From contig NZ_JAHLPR010000057.1 in assembly GCF_018918005.1 (NCBI RefSeq), forward strand, positions 1-34,609: a stretch of 34,609 nucleotides of DNA, written 5' to 3'. The notes below the pieces were generated by a model. That model saw nothing but the letters and a program-made list of their open reading frames with translations. It made no database searches and was not told the origin of the DNA. The first letter of the stretch is position 1. Every line of letters begins with the position of its first letter. The DNA is from Paenibacillus sp. MSJ-34 (GTDB taxonomy: Bacteria; Bacillota; Bacilli; Paenibacillales; Paenibacillaceae). Shown one piece after another: positions 16,470 to 24,385 of this stretch. Position numbers and translations under genes: made by a program.

Positions 16470-17306
16470 CTATTCTTTGACAGCCCCCGCCGTCAACCCG
16501 GAAACCATATATTTTTGAAAAAACATAAACAAAATGACAATCGGCAATACGGCCGTCACGCAAACGGTCATAATGTTGGCCCAGTCGTAAGACACTTCTC
16601 CCATATAACGGATCGATATCCCCGGATTAAGCGTGCGCAGCGTATCTTTGTTAATCAAGGTTAACGAGTAGAGGAAATCGTCCCACGACAGGATGAACGT
16701 ATAGATTCCCACCGCGAAAATACCGGGTTTCGACAACGGCATCACGATACGAAACAGAATCCCCCATCGCCCTAATCCGTCGATTTTGGCCGCTTCCTCC
16801 AAACTGCCGGAAATATTGTCGAAGAACACTTTGATCATCCAGATCGAAAAAGGGAGCGAAGATGTCGTTAACGCCAACATCAATCCGATATGCGAGTTCA
16901 ACAGCCCATACATATTATACATCGAATACAACGCAATGAGCAGAGCGACGATGGGAAGCATTTGCGTCGATAAAATCAAGAACATCAGCAATTCCTTAAA
17001 TTTGAAGCGAAATCTGGAAAAGGCGTAGCCGGCCGATACCGCGACAAGCAGCGTAATCACGGTCGTCCCCGCGCTGACGATCAAGCTGTTCTTATAATAG
17101 ATGAGAAACGCGTTATTGCTGAACAACTTAACATAATGCTGAAAAGTAGGAGTGAACGGAAGCCACTCCGGCGGCAGCTTGAACAAGACGTCATTCGTTT
17201 TGAACGAGGTGACAAGCATCCAATATAACGGGAAAAATAAGAAAATAAGATAGAATATGAAGCCCGCCCTGGATACCGCGAATTGAATGATTGCGTTTCT
17301 TCTCAA
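16470..17306 (-). CDS. Carbohydrate ABC permease, MalG/LplC type (CUT1)
   Basis: A 278-residue permease with six membrane helices and the EAA cytoplasmic loop LEEAAKIDGLGRWGILFRIVMPLSKPG (about 185-211), which contacts the ATPase. Start and end (ending VSGLTAGAVKE) are typical of the MalG/LplC group used for oligosaccharides. The start codon is TTG, overlapping the TGA of the upstream permease (TTGA at 17303-17306), with AAAGGCGG before it, so translation is coupled. No ATPase gene lies in this cluster; such importers in Firmicutes normally share a general MsmX-type ATPase encoded elsewhere (established knowledge). The substrate is unknown. Confidence 0.93.
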   Translation of the reverse strand: MRRNAIIQFAVSRAGFIFYLIFLFFPLYWMLVTSFKTNDVLFKLPPEWLPFTPTFQHYVKLFSNNAFLIYYKNSLIVSAGTTVITLLVAVSAGYAFSRFRFKFKELLMFLILSTQMLPIVALLIALYSMYNMYGLLNSHIGLMLALTTSSLPFSIWMIKVFFDNISGSLEEAAKIDGLGRWGILFRIVMPLSKPGIFAVGIYTFILSWDDFLYSLTLINKDTLRTLNPGISIRYMGEVSYDWANIMTVCVTAVLPIVILFMFFQKYMVSGLTAGAVKE

Positions 17307-18265
17307 TGTGCCCCCGCCTTTCTCGGCCGCTCTTCCCCGATTGCGAACAATCGATTATAGAACCAAGAGAGCAGCAGCATGATGATTAACCATACGGTTC
17401 CGATCGCAGCCCCTTTCCCAAGATCAAGCTCGATAAACGCGCTCTTGTAGCTCAAGATCGCAAGCGTTGTCGTGGCGTTAATGGGCCCTCCCCCCGTCAT
17501 CACCCAGAACAGCGGGAACATCTTGAAATTTTCGATGATCGAGATGAGCGTTACCGTCTTGATGGTATGTTTCAGGAAAGGGAGAGTAATGTAAAAAAAC
17601 ATCTGTCTCCCGTTCGCTCCGTCAATTTTGCCGGCTTCGTACATATCTTCGGGTATCCCCTGCATGCCTGCCAGCAGCATCGTCGTCATAAACGGCAGCT
17701 GTTTCCACAACGCGGCGATCATGACGGCCGGCAGCGCGAGATGAACGCTGGACAACCACTGGTACGGCTCATCGATCAAATGCAAGCTTTTTAGAATGTA
17801 GTTGATTACGCCGTATTGCGGCTGATACAGCCACATCCATAGCAATGACGTTACAATGGTAGGGATGATCCACGGAACGAGGACCAACGTTCTTGCCACT
17901 TTGCGAAACCGCATATTCGTATTGAGAATAAGAGCGAGTCCTATTCCCAGCACAAACTGTACGGCCACTACGCCGGATACATATTTTACCGTCGTCCACA
18001 ATGAACTTGCAAATTGCGAATCCGCTATCATTTTCTGGTAGTTCCCGAAGCTGTTCCATGTAAATTCCTTCATCTTGAGCAAGGTAACGTCGAAAAAACT
18101 CATATGAATAGACTTTACGATGGGAATGCCGATCGTAAACAGCAGTACGATCAACGCCGGAGAAAGGATAATGAGAGTAAACCAACGGTCCCGCTGCTTC
18201 TCGGTAAGCCATTTCCGGCTTGCCTTGACCGGAACGGGAGCCGCTGTTCCGTTATGTCGATTCAT
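17303..18265 (-). CDS. Carbohydrate ABC permease, MalF/LplB type (CUT1)
   Basis: A 320-residue permease with six membrane helices and the EAA-type loop EDMYEAGKIDGANGRQMFFYITLPFLK (about 215-241). An N-terminal basic stretch (KASRKWLTEKQRDRWF) precedes the first helix, as in LplB/YteP relatives. An ATG at 18274 is in frame three codons earlier, but AAGAAGGGA lies at the right distance from ATG 18265, so I chose the shorter form. It should pair with the MalG-type permease, whose start overlaps its stop, to form the channel. It follows the binding-protein gene by about 20 bp. Confidence 0.92.
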   Translation of the reverse strand: MNRHNGTAAPVPVKASRKWLTEKQRDRWFTLIILSPALIVLLFTIGIPIVKSIHMSFFDVTLLKMKEFTWNSFGNYQKMIADSQFASSLWTTVKYVSGVVAVQFVLGIGLALILNTNMRFRKVARTLVLVPWIIPTIVTSLLWMWLYQPQYGVINYILKSLHLIDEPYQWLSSVHLALPAVMIAALWKQLPFMTTMLLAGMQGIPEDMYEAGKIDGANGRQMFFYITLPFLKHTIKTVTLISIIENFKMFPLFWVMTGGGPINATTTLAILSYKSAFIELDLGKGAAIGTVWLIIMLLLSWFYNRLFAIGEERPRKAGAH

Positions 18266-18284
18266 GCCGAACATCCCTTCTTCG

Positions 18285-19625
18285 CTATTTTAAAATTTGT
18301 TGCAGCTTCGCGTTTAAGTCGGCCGCAACTTTCGCGGGATCTTCCTTCGCGACGCTCACTCTCTGCACGGCTTCCGACATGTCCAAATATGCCTGTTCCA
18401 GACCCGGATTGTTGGCCGGCAACGACTTCGCCGTCTGCAGCTGTTCGATTAACACTTTGTCAAATTCCGAGGCGTTGAATTCGGGCGATTCGCTGAGCGA
18501 TATTCTCGAGGTAAGGACGTCGCTTTTTTGATGGTACAGCGAGATGGCGTCTTTATCGGTTAAAAATTTGATGAAATCGGCCGCCTCCTGCTTATGCTTC
18601 GAATCGGCAGCGACGACCAAGCCGTGAGCCTCCGCGATCGAAACGGATTGATCCGTCTTATTCTTCGGCACGAGCGCTACGCCCCACTCCTTGTCGAACT
18701 CCTCCCCCTTCCCGCTTAACGAACGGAATACCGCTTTGCCGTAATATCCGTCCATGTACATGCCGAGGCGTCCGATCGAGAACAGATTGCGCAAATCCTT
18801 CAGCTTGGCCCCTTGCGGAGAGATGTTATTGTTCACCAAATCTTGATAGAACTGAAGCGTTTCCACAACTTGCGGCGTATTCACGTTTACTTGCCCCTTC
18901 TCGTCGAAGATCGATCCGCCAAAGCTGTAAATATTCCGCAACGAGATCATGCCGTTGATCGGCAATTTGTCGGTCGCTTCGCCGAAACCGTAAATCGGTT
19001 CCCCGCTGTCGGTTTTCAGTTGGCTGATCGCCTTGGCCATTTCAATCATTTCATCGTAGGTGGCCGGCGGCCGGTCTTCCAATCCGGCTTGCTTAAACAA
19101 TTCTTTATTATAGTAGAGCACATACGGCGACGGCGCCCACGGCACTCCCATTAATTGGCCGTTATACGAATAATCCGCGACCATGGAAGGCATGAGGTCG
19201 TCGATATAATCCTGCCCGAGCAAATCGTTCAGCGGCATAATAATATCCGAAGTCGCATACGTTGGGAACGTGGCGCTGAACGTTTGAATAATATCAGGCG
19301 TATTGTTCGACGAAGCCATGACGAACGTTTGTTGTTTAATATCGCCGAACGGAATGCCGATAAATTCGATCGTCACATTAGGCTTAATCTGTTTGTACAT
19401 TTCAACCATTTGCTCTAATGCGTCTTTCGTCGCTTCCTCCGTAATGCTCCAGCTCGCAAACGTCAATGTGACCGGTTCGCCCGGTTCCGCATTGGGCGCG
19501 GCGCTTTCCCCCGTTTTTTCCTGTTGGGACGTTTGATCCGTTCCCGCTTCCTTCCCGCTGCCGCATCCCGCAAGCAGCATGAGCAGCATGACGGCGATCA
19601 TGCCGATAGATAACACTTTTTTCAT
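18285..19625 (-). CDS. Extracellular sugar-binding lipoprotein (CUT1)
   Basis: A 446-residue solute-binding lipoprotein. Signal peptide MKKVLSIGMIAVMLLML ends in the lipobox LLAGC, so Cys21 is lipidated. A Gly/Ser/Glu-rich tether (about 22-57) leads to the family-1 oligosaccharide-binding fold: VTLTFASWSITEE, NTPDIIQTFSATFP, MGVPWAPSPYVLYYNKELFKQAGL, PPATYDEMIEMAKAI, and ADFIKFLTDKDA near the end. AAAGGGGAG precedes ATG 19625; an upstream in-frame ATG nine codons earlier would spoil the signal peptide. It is the first gene of the operon and delivers substrate to the two permeases. The sugar is unknown, because no hydrolase or metabolic gene accompanies the cluster. Confidence 0.93.
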   Translation of the reverse strand: MKKVLSIGMIAVMLLMLLAGCGSGKEAGTDQTSQQEKTGESAAPNAEPGEPVTLTFASWSITEEATKDALEQMVEMYKQIKPNVTIEFIGIPFGDIKQQTFVMASSNNTPDIIQTFSATFPTYATSDIIMPLNDLLGQDYIDDLMPSMVADYSYNGQLMGVPWAPSPYVLYYNKELFKQAGLEDRPPATYDEMIEMAKAISQLKTDSGEPIYGFGEATDKLPINGMISLRNIYSFGGSIFDEKGQVNVNTPQVVETLQFYQDLVNNNISPQGAKLKDLRNLFSIGRLGMYMDGYYGKAVFRSLSGKGEEFDKEWGVALVPKNKTDQSVSIAEAHGLVVAADSKHKQEAADFIKFLTDKDAISLYHQKSDVLTSRISLSESPEFNASEFDKVLIEQLQTAKSLPANNPGLEQAYLDMSEAVQRVSVAKEDPAKVAADLNAKLQQILK

Positions 19626-19684
19626 ATAGACTCCCCTTTCACGTTCAGTCATTTTCGAAAGCGATACGTTCCTTTCAAGCTACG

Positions 19685-19690
19685 ATTATA
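19685..19690 (-). promoter_or_regulatory. Possible -10 box for the importer operon
   Basis: The minus strand carries a perfect TATAAT about 60 bp before the binding-protein start codon. At a spacing of 16-18 no good -35 is present, which would fit a promoter needing the AraC-type activator encoded in the same operon. That reading is inference. Confidence 0.35.
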
Positions 19691-19840
19691 TATTTCGGGA
19701 CAGTTTGCTGTATATTTACCCTTTCTAAGGTTCGTCTACATTATCTAACTTTGCGGTATGCAGATTGAAACGGGAGTATGTAATTTATGATGGGGGCGCA
19801 GTTTCGGCTGTAAAAACACCTCCAAAAACTTGATCCTCGT

Positions 19841-20054
19841 GCATTAGCTCCAAAAACCGGCGGTAATTTCATAGACTTGCCTTGAGTGGCGACTTTAGAT
19901 GGATTTCCTACCGCTAATTTCGCCCAAATCCCCATTTTGCCGCCGTTGCCGAAATTAGCTCCAGAAATTTCCGCTAATATGAGCGTGCACGGTTTTTTGG
20001 CATATTTAACGGTACAATTTACCACTAAATCCAATTGGACGCGGATCATCTGGC
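19841..20054 (+). repeat. Intergenic element copy 2 (about 215 bp)
   Basis: This is the second copy of the element at 13812-14033, in direct orientation. Boxes corresponding to CGCTAA lie at 19861 (CGGTAA), 19912, 19972 and 20023 (CACTAA), with spacing 51, 60 and 51, nearly the same as copy 1. The two copies flank the entire importer/regulator operon. No coding potential is seen. Confidence 0.85.
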
Positions 20055-20086
20055 CGATCTCCGTTGCGAAACATCCGGCAGCCTAT

Positions 20087-20111
20087 GAAAAAAGACACCT
20101 GTTAAGGTGCC
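20087..20111 (-). terminator. Terminator of the M20 dipeptidase gene
   Basis: On the minus strand GGCACCT and AGGTGTC form a 7-bp stem (one G-U) around TAAC, followed by TTTTTT. It lies 66 bp after the dipeptidase stop codon. Confidence 0.8.
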
Positions 20112-20177
20112 TTTGCAGAATATGGAATGGGATTCCCGGGCCGCAGACGGTTCCGCCTATCCCCTCTAACGCAACGA

Positions 20178-21533
20178 TCAGATTCGCTTCAAAAATTCAA
20201 CGATCGTCAACAGCCCTTTGTCGAAGTTTTCCAGATGGAAATGTTCGTTCGGCGCGTGCAAGTTTTCCGTCGGCAAGCCGAAGCCCATCAGCACAACCGG
20301 TGCGGACAATTCACGGGCAAACGCTTCGACGATCGGGATCGAGCCCCCGTCTTTGGTGAACACGGGACGAACCCCGTACACTTGCTCGTAAGCGTCCGCC
20401 GCCGTTTGCAGCAGCGGGGTCTGCGGATCGATCGTGAACGGATTGCCTTTCTCGCGCTGCACGATCGTGACTTTCGCCCCGGCCGGGGTATGGCTCCGAA
20501 TGTGACGTTCGATTTTGTCCAGAATGTCCTGCGGGTCCTGCTGCCCTACGAGGCGGCACGTAATCTTCGCATGGGCTTCGCAAGGAATGACCGTCTTGGT
20601 TCCCTCACCTTGAAACCCGCCGTACATGCCATTCATTTCCAGCGTCGGTCGGACGCCGACCCGCTCCACAAACGAATAGCCTTCTTCGCCGTACAGCGCA
20701 TCCAGCCCGAGTCTCTGCTTCAACTGCTCCTCGTCGAAGCCTTTCTTCGCCAACTCTTCCCTCATTTCAGCCGTCAGTTCCGGCACGCCGTCATAGAAGC
20801 CGTCGACGGCTATGCGGCCTTGATCGTCATGGAACGACGCCAGCAAGGAGACCAGCGCGTGAAGCGCATTGGGCACGCCGCCGCCGTACGTCCCCGAATG
20901 AAGATCCGTGTTGGCCGTATGTACCGATACATCCAGCGAGCAAAGCCCGCGCAATCCTGTGCATATGGCCGGCTTGCCCGGTCCCAGCAGCTCCGTGTCG
21001 GAGATAAGCACCGCATCGGTCGCCAATTTGTCCTTGTTCTTCTCCAAGAAAGGATATAAGTTGGCGCTCGTAATTTCTTCTTCGCCTTCGATGCATACTT
21101 TGACGTTGACCGGAAGCGTGCCTTCCTGCTTCAGAATGGCTTCCAGCGCCTTAATGTGCAGGAACAGCTGCCCTTTGTCGTCCGTAGCCCCTCTCGCATA
21201 AAGCTTGTTATCGCGAATCGTCGGCTCGAACGGCGGGGTTTCCCACAGATGGAGCGGATCGACCGGCTGCACGTCATAATGGCCGTATACTAAGACAGTC
21301 GGCTTGCCGGGCGCGTGCATATAATCCGCATACACGATCGGATGGCCCGCGGTTTGGTGAATTTCCACGTTTTCCAGCCCCGCCCGCCGCAGCGCGTCGA
21401 CCAGCCAATTCGCCGCCCTGTTCATATCCTCCTTATGCTCGGACAAGGCCGAAACGCTCGGAATGGAGATCCATTCCTTCAGTTCGTTCAAATGCTCGAC
21501 TCTGTGCTGTTCGAAATAAGCTTGATAGTCCAT
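20178..21533 (-). CDS. M20 family metallodipeptidase
   Basis: A 451-residue cytoplasmic dipeptidase of the M20 (carboxypeptidase G2-like) family, with two catalytic metal ions. Metal and catalytic residues are visible: His and Asp in VYGHYDVQPV (about 85-92), the bridging Asp in RGATDDKGQ, the EE pair in EGEEEITS, Asp in LISDTE, and the late His in LHAPNEHFHLENF. The lid/dimerisation domain runs from about 195 to 325 (LDVSVHTANTDLHSGTYGGGVPNAL). Length and layout match dipeptidases annotated as M20/M25/M40. GGGAGGATCAAT before ATG sets the start. It is monocistronic, with a C-rich/G4-prone leader upstream and its own terminator. It has no functional link to the neighbouring pilus operon that I can see. 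Confidence 0.93.
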   Translation of the reverse strand: MDYQAYFEQHRVEHLNELKEWISIPSVSALSEHKEDMNRAANWLVDALRRAGLENVEIHQTAGHPIVYADYMHAPGKPTVLVYGHYDVQPVDPLHLWETPPFEPTIRDNKLYARGATDDKGQLFLHIKALEAILKQEGTLPVNVKVCIEGEEEITSANLYPFLEKNKDKLATDAVLISDTELLGPGKPAICTGLRGLCSLDVSVHTANTDLHSGTYGGGVPNALHALVSLLASFHDDQGRIAVDGFYDGVPELTAEMREELAKKGFDEEQLKQRLGLDALYGEEGYSFVERVGVRPTLEMNGMYGGFQGEGTKTVIPCEAHAKITCRLVGQQDPQDILDKIERHIRSHTPAGAKVTIVQREKGNPFTIDPQTPLLQTAADAYEQVYGVRPVFTKDGGSIPIVEAFARELSAPVVLMGFGLPTENLHAPNEHFHLENFDKGLLTIVEFLKRI

Positions 21534-21586
21534 ATTGATCCTCCCGACGTAAACTATGTATTAATTCCGATGAACCGATCCACGAT

Positions 21587-21630
21587 CCCGGCCCTGTACC
21601 CTGTGCCCTGACAACCCTGCCCCATTACCC
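21587..21630 (-). other. G-quadruplex-prone run in the dipeptidase leader
   Basis: On the coding (minus) strand seven G-tracts of three or more follow each other with loops of two to six bases (plus-strand CCC runs at 21587, 21592, 21599, 21606, 21615, 21620 and 21628). It lies 54-97 bases before the dipeptidase start codon. Within it CCCTG occurs four times. Confidence 0.55.
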
Positions 21631-21764
21631 AACTTTTCCCATCGCCATTATTATTCCCTTCGGCAATCGAAGTATCCTCAACTATAGTTGTATTTTACAC
21701 CAGTCGTTTCATTAAAGAAACCTTCGTCCCGTTGCGAACCCTCATAAGCGCGGCTTCCTCCCTT

Positions 21765-21791
21765 CAATAAAAAACACCGCTCGCGGCGGTG
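21765..21791 (-). terminator. Terminator of the type IV pilus operon
   Basis: On the minus strand CACCGC (21786-21791) pairs with GCGGTG (21775-21780) around CGCGA and is followed by TTTTTTATTG. It lies 34 bp after the stop of the last operon gene and separates the operon from the dipeptidase. Confidence 0.88.
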
Positions 21792-21825
21792 CAGGAGGAT
21801 GTCGTTCGGCAGCGAACAACATCGG

Positions 21826-23097
21826 CTATAGGTTCGGATCGATGGATACGCCCTTCTCTTCCAGACATGCGATGAGATAAGAGAAGCTATCCAAGGACAG
21901 CAGGATGCGCTGCCTTTGTTCGTCCGCGGCGATTACGTCGATCTGGATCGTTTTGTCATGTTCGTTATAAACAACAAAATGGCTAACCTCTTGATCGTCC
22001 AAAACTTCAGTCCAATTGAACATGATGCTGCTTACAAAGTTTTTCATGTTTTTTCTTCTGGGCTCCGCCTTGGGCAGAGCTCCCCCATTGGGAACTGCGA
22101 CATCGACCGGATGCTGCGCTGGAGGGACTTCTAGTAACTTTCCGGTTTCTTCGACGTTCTCATGCCGATTCATCATGACCGCCTCCGCCTCCTTCCTCCC
22201 CTCGTCTAATCCTTCGATCTCAGCGGTTGCCGCGACTTCCGCTGCGCTTGCGATTTCCTGTTCAAGCGCCGCTTCCGCGTAAAATTCGCTAGAAAGCGCT
22301 TCCGGCTCGGCCCGCATCACGGTTTGCGGCACCGGCTGTGCTACGTTCTGCAATACGGATTGTAATTCGATCTGCGGTACTGCTTGCGACATTGCAGCCG
22401 GTTCTACCGCGGATATCGTATAAGGCACGATCGCTTCCGGGACGTTGTGCGGAGCGGTTACCGCGACTGCTTGCGCTTCCGGCACTGCCATCGACGCTGC
22501 CTCCGGCTCCGTCTCAGCTTCGCTCGCGGCTTCGGCATCGGCATAAGCTTTGAGAATGATCCCAAAATGATCGGGCTCTTCTTCTTTCGCAGCGTTCACG
22601 ATCGGACGTTCCTCTTGTTGAAACGGCTTGGGTTCGGCAAAGCGGAAAGGAGCGTAGGAGCGGTCTTCCACGGAATATTCTCTTAACCTTCCGTTTTCGC
22701 TTACGGGAGCCTCATCCGGCTTCGCCCGCTCGACTAACGGAAGCACGTTCTTGATCAGCTCATTGATGCGGTCCGAGTCGAAAGGCTTCGTGACGTAATT
22801 ATTCGCCCCGGCTTTTAACGCCTTGGAAATTAAATCTCTCTGACTCATGGCCGAGCAAATGAGCACGATCGCCTTCGGATCGATGGTCCGAATCTCCTGC
22901 AGCGCCTCGATGCCGTCCATCTCGGGCATGGAAATATCCATCATGACAATATCGGGCCGCAGTTCTTTAAACTTCTCAACGCCGATCAAACCGTTCTCCG
23001 CTTCGCCGACCACCTCATGACCCGATTTCGTTAATATATCCGTTAACATAATGCGCAAAAATCTTGTATCGTCAACGATAAGAATTCGTAGCGTCAT
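21826..23097 (-). CDS. CheY-like response regulator with novel C-terminal domain
   Basis: A 423-residue protein. Residues 1-120 are a receiver domain with the full active site: Asp9/Asp10, phospho-acceptor Asp54 (MMDISMPEMDG), Ser82 and Lys104 (VTKPF). Residues about 125-345 are a low-complexity linker rich in Glu, Ala, Pro and Val, with repeated VPEA/AVPQ motifs. Residues about 346-423 form a compact, conserved-looking domain (NFVSSIMFNWTEVL, HFVVYNEHDKTIQIDVIAAD, DSFSYLIACLEEKG) that I do not recognise. No DNA-binding or output enzyme domain is present. An in-frame ATG at 23136 overlaps the pilO stop, but AAGGTG precedes ATG 23097 and the receiver fold starts there. As the last operon gene it may couple signalling to pilus assembly. 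Confidence 0.85.
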   Translation of the reverse strand: MTLRILIVDDTRFLRIMLTDILTKSGHEVVGEAENGLIGVEKFKELRPDIVMMDISMPEMDGIEALQEIRTIDPKAIVLICSAMSQRDLISKALKAGANNYVTKPFDSDRINELIKNVLPLVERAKPDEAPVSENGRLREYSVEDRSYAPFRFAEPKPFQQEERPIVNAAKEEEPDHFGIILKAYADAEAASEAETEPEAASMAVPEAQAVAVTAPHNVPEAIVPYTISAVEPAAMSQAVPQIELQSVLQNVAQPVPQTVMRAEPEALSSEFYAEAALEQEIASAAEVAATAEIEGLDEGRKEAEAVMMNRHENVEETGKLLEVPPAQHPVDVAVPNGGALPKAEPRRKNMKNFVSSIMFNWTEVLDDQEVSHFVVYNEHDKTIQIDVIAADEQRQRILLSLDSFSYLIACLEEKGVSIDPNL

Positions 23098-23135
23098 CGC
23101 CTTTTCACCTTCGCTTTCACGTTCTAGTCGCAGCA

Positions 23136-23822
23136 TTATTCGCTCGTTTCTTCGATTTGCTTCTTATCTATTTTGATAGGATTCGTCTTGGCCGCAGGAC
23201 CGGGAAAAACAGCCTTTGGAAGCCGATCCTCGATCCCGTCAAGCTGAGGCGCGTAAAAAACGGAAACCGTTAGTTGATAAACGTCTGCAGCACTGTCAAA
23301 CGATAAAGAATCCACGTTCACGATGCGTTCCAAACCTTCCAGGTCCATGATGAATTGCCGCATCCGTTCATATGACGGCGATTGTACCGCCATCCCCAGC
23401 GACACTTTGTACAATGGGAGCGAATCCGTCTTGCTTTCTTCGGCCGCGGCCGCATCTGCCGTGCCAATGGTTTTGTTCCAATCATCGAACGAAATCTCCG
23501 AATAGCTTACGCCGATACTGTCGATCGTATTGCCTGACGATTGTTCCACCGATCTCACATTTACGATCAGTTGGTCGACAAAAGATTCAAGCGGCACTTG
23601 ACGCTGCATTTGCAAGCTTTCCTCTGTGCTTAACTTTATTTGTTCGTTGATTTGACTGCCGATCGCCTCCAGCATCTTCATGTCCGCTTCGATCTTCGCC
23701 GTTAGCTTGTCCACTTCTTCCTTCACCGGACTGACCGCTTTCCAGTATGTAAAGAGCAGGGCGGCAACGATAAGAACGGACAACGCCGTCAGGATCAAAA
23801 TTCTGACTTGCCTCGCGCTCAT
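23136..23822 (-). CDS. pilO: Type IV pilus inner platform protein PilO-like
   Basis: A 228-residue bitopic membrane protein. A short cytoplasmic N-terminus (MSARQVR) is followed by one helix (about 8-29), a coiled coil (about 33-75: VSPVKEEVDKLTAKIEADMKMLEAI) and a ferredoxin-like globular domain (LYKVSLGMAVQSPSYERMRQFIMDLEGLERIVNVDSL), the PilO layout. It partners PilN in the platform around the pilus motor. The ATG overlaps the pilN stop (ATGA at 23819-23822), showing translational coupling. The upstream extension of the frame is rejected because it runs through pilN. PilO is usually weakly conserved, so the assignment rests on topology and position after pilM and pilN. Confidence 0.85.
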   Translation of the reverse strand: MSARQVRILILTALSVLIVAALLFTYWKAVSPVKEEVDKLTAKIEADMKMLEAIGSQINEQIKLSTEESLQMQRQVPLESFVDQLIVNVRSVEQSSGNTIDSIGVSYSEISFDDWNKTIGTADAAAAEESKTDSLPLYKVSLGMAVQSPSYERMRQFIMDLEGLERIVNVDSLSFDSAADVYQLTVSVFYAPQLDGIEDRLPKAVFPGPAAKTNPIKIDKKQIEETSE

Positions 23823-24385
23823 CCCGTTCCATCCCCTTTCATCCGCAGAAAACGGTCTCTTTTCAACTGAATATTGAAATCTGCCCGGTAAAGCGCCGCA
23901 TTGCCCTCCTCTTCCCTGGCAATCGAATGGATCGTCACGCTCTGAACCCAATCCTCGTACGTTAATTGATGGAGATATTGGGCCGTATCGTCCAAACCGT
24001 TAAATTGCGCGGAAAGCAAAATCGCGCCCGTATCCTGATAAGCGAACGTACTGAAAAACCCGCTTGCCGGCAACGCAGCCGTCAGCTCGTCGAGGATGCT
24101 TGCCGTTTGAACGGGCCATTGCTTAACGGCGTTAATCATCGACACATACCGCTCGATATCCGATTTGGCGGCAGCTTCCTGAAGCTTCTGCGTTTCGATT
24201 TCAATCTGTTCCGCAATTTTGGCGCTTTCGGCTTGTTTCGCATCCCTCTGTTTCGCAAGAGACAGATATTGATAATAGAGCAGTCCTCCGCCAATCAAGC
24301 CGATGGCGAGCACGATTGTCAGCACGATCGCGAACCAAATGCTTCTCTGATCCTTCTGCGGGAGCAGGTTGATTTCGCTAAGCAT
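23819..24385 (-). CDS. pilN: Type IV pilus assembly protein PilN
   Basis: A 188-residue bitopic protein. The diagnostic N-terminal INLLP motif (residues 5-9) is the PilM-binding peptide, followed by one membrane helix (about 17-38), a coiled coil (about 43-75) and an extracytoplasmic domain (ILDELTAALPASGFFSTFAYQDTGAILLSAQF). PilN connects cytoplasmic PilM to PilO in the assembly platform. It begins directly after the pilM stop (TAAATG), with GGGGGAG as ribosome site inside the pilM end, and overlaps pilO. Confidence 0.93.
   Translation of the reverse strand: MLSEINLLPQKDQRSIWFAIVLTIVLAIGLIGGGLLYYQYLSLAKQRDAKQAESAKIAEQIEIETQKLQEAAAKSDIERYVSMINAVKQWPVQTASILDELTAALPASGFFSTFAYQDTGAILLSAQFNGLDDTAQYLHQLTYEDWVQSVTIHSIAREEEGNAALYRADFNIQLKRDRFLRMKGDGTG

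Noticed and set aside
13812-20054. Composite transposon
   Set aside because: The flanking elements are non-coding, lack terminal inverted repeats and transposase, and also show features of ordinary dispersed intergenic repeats.
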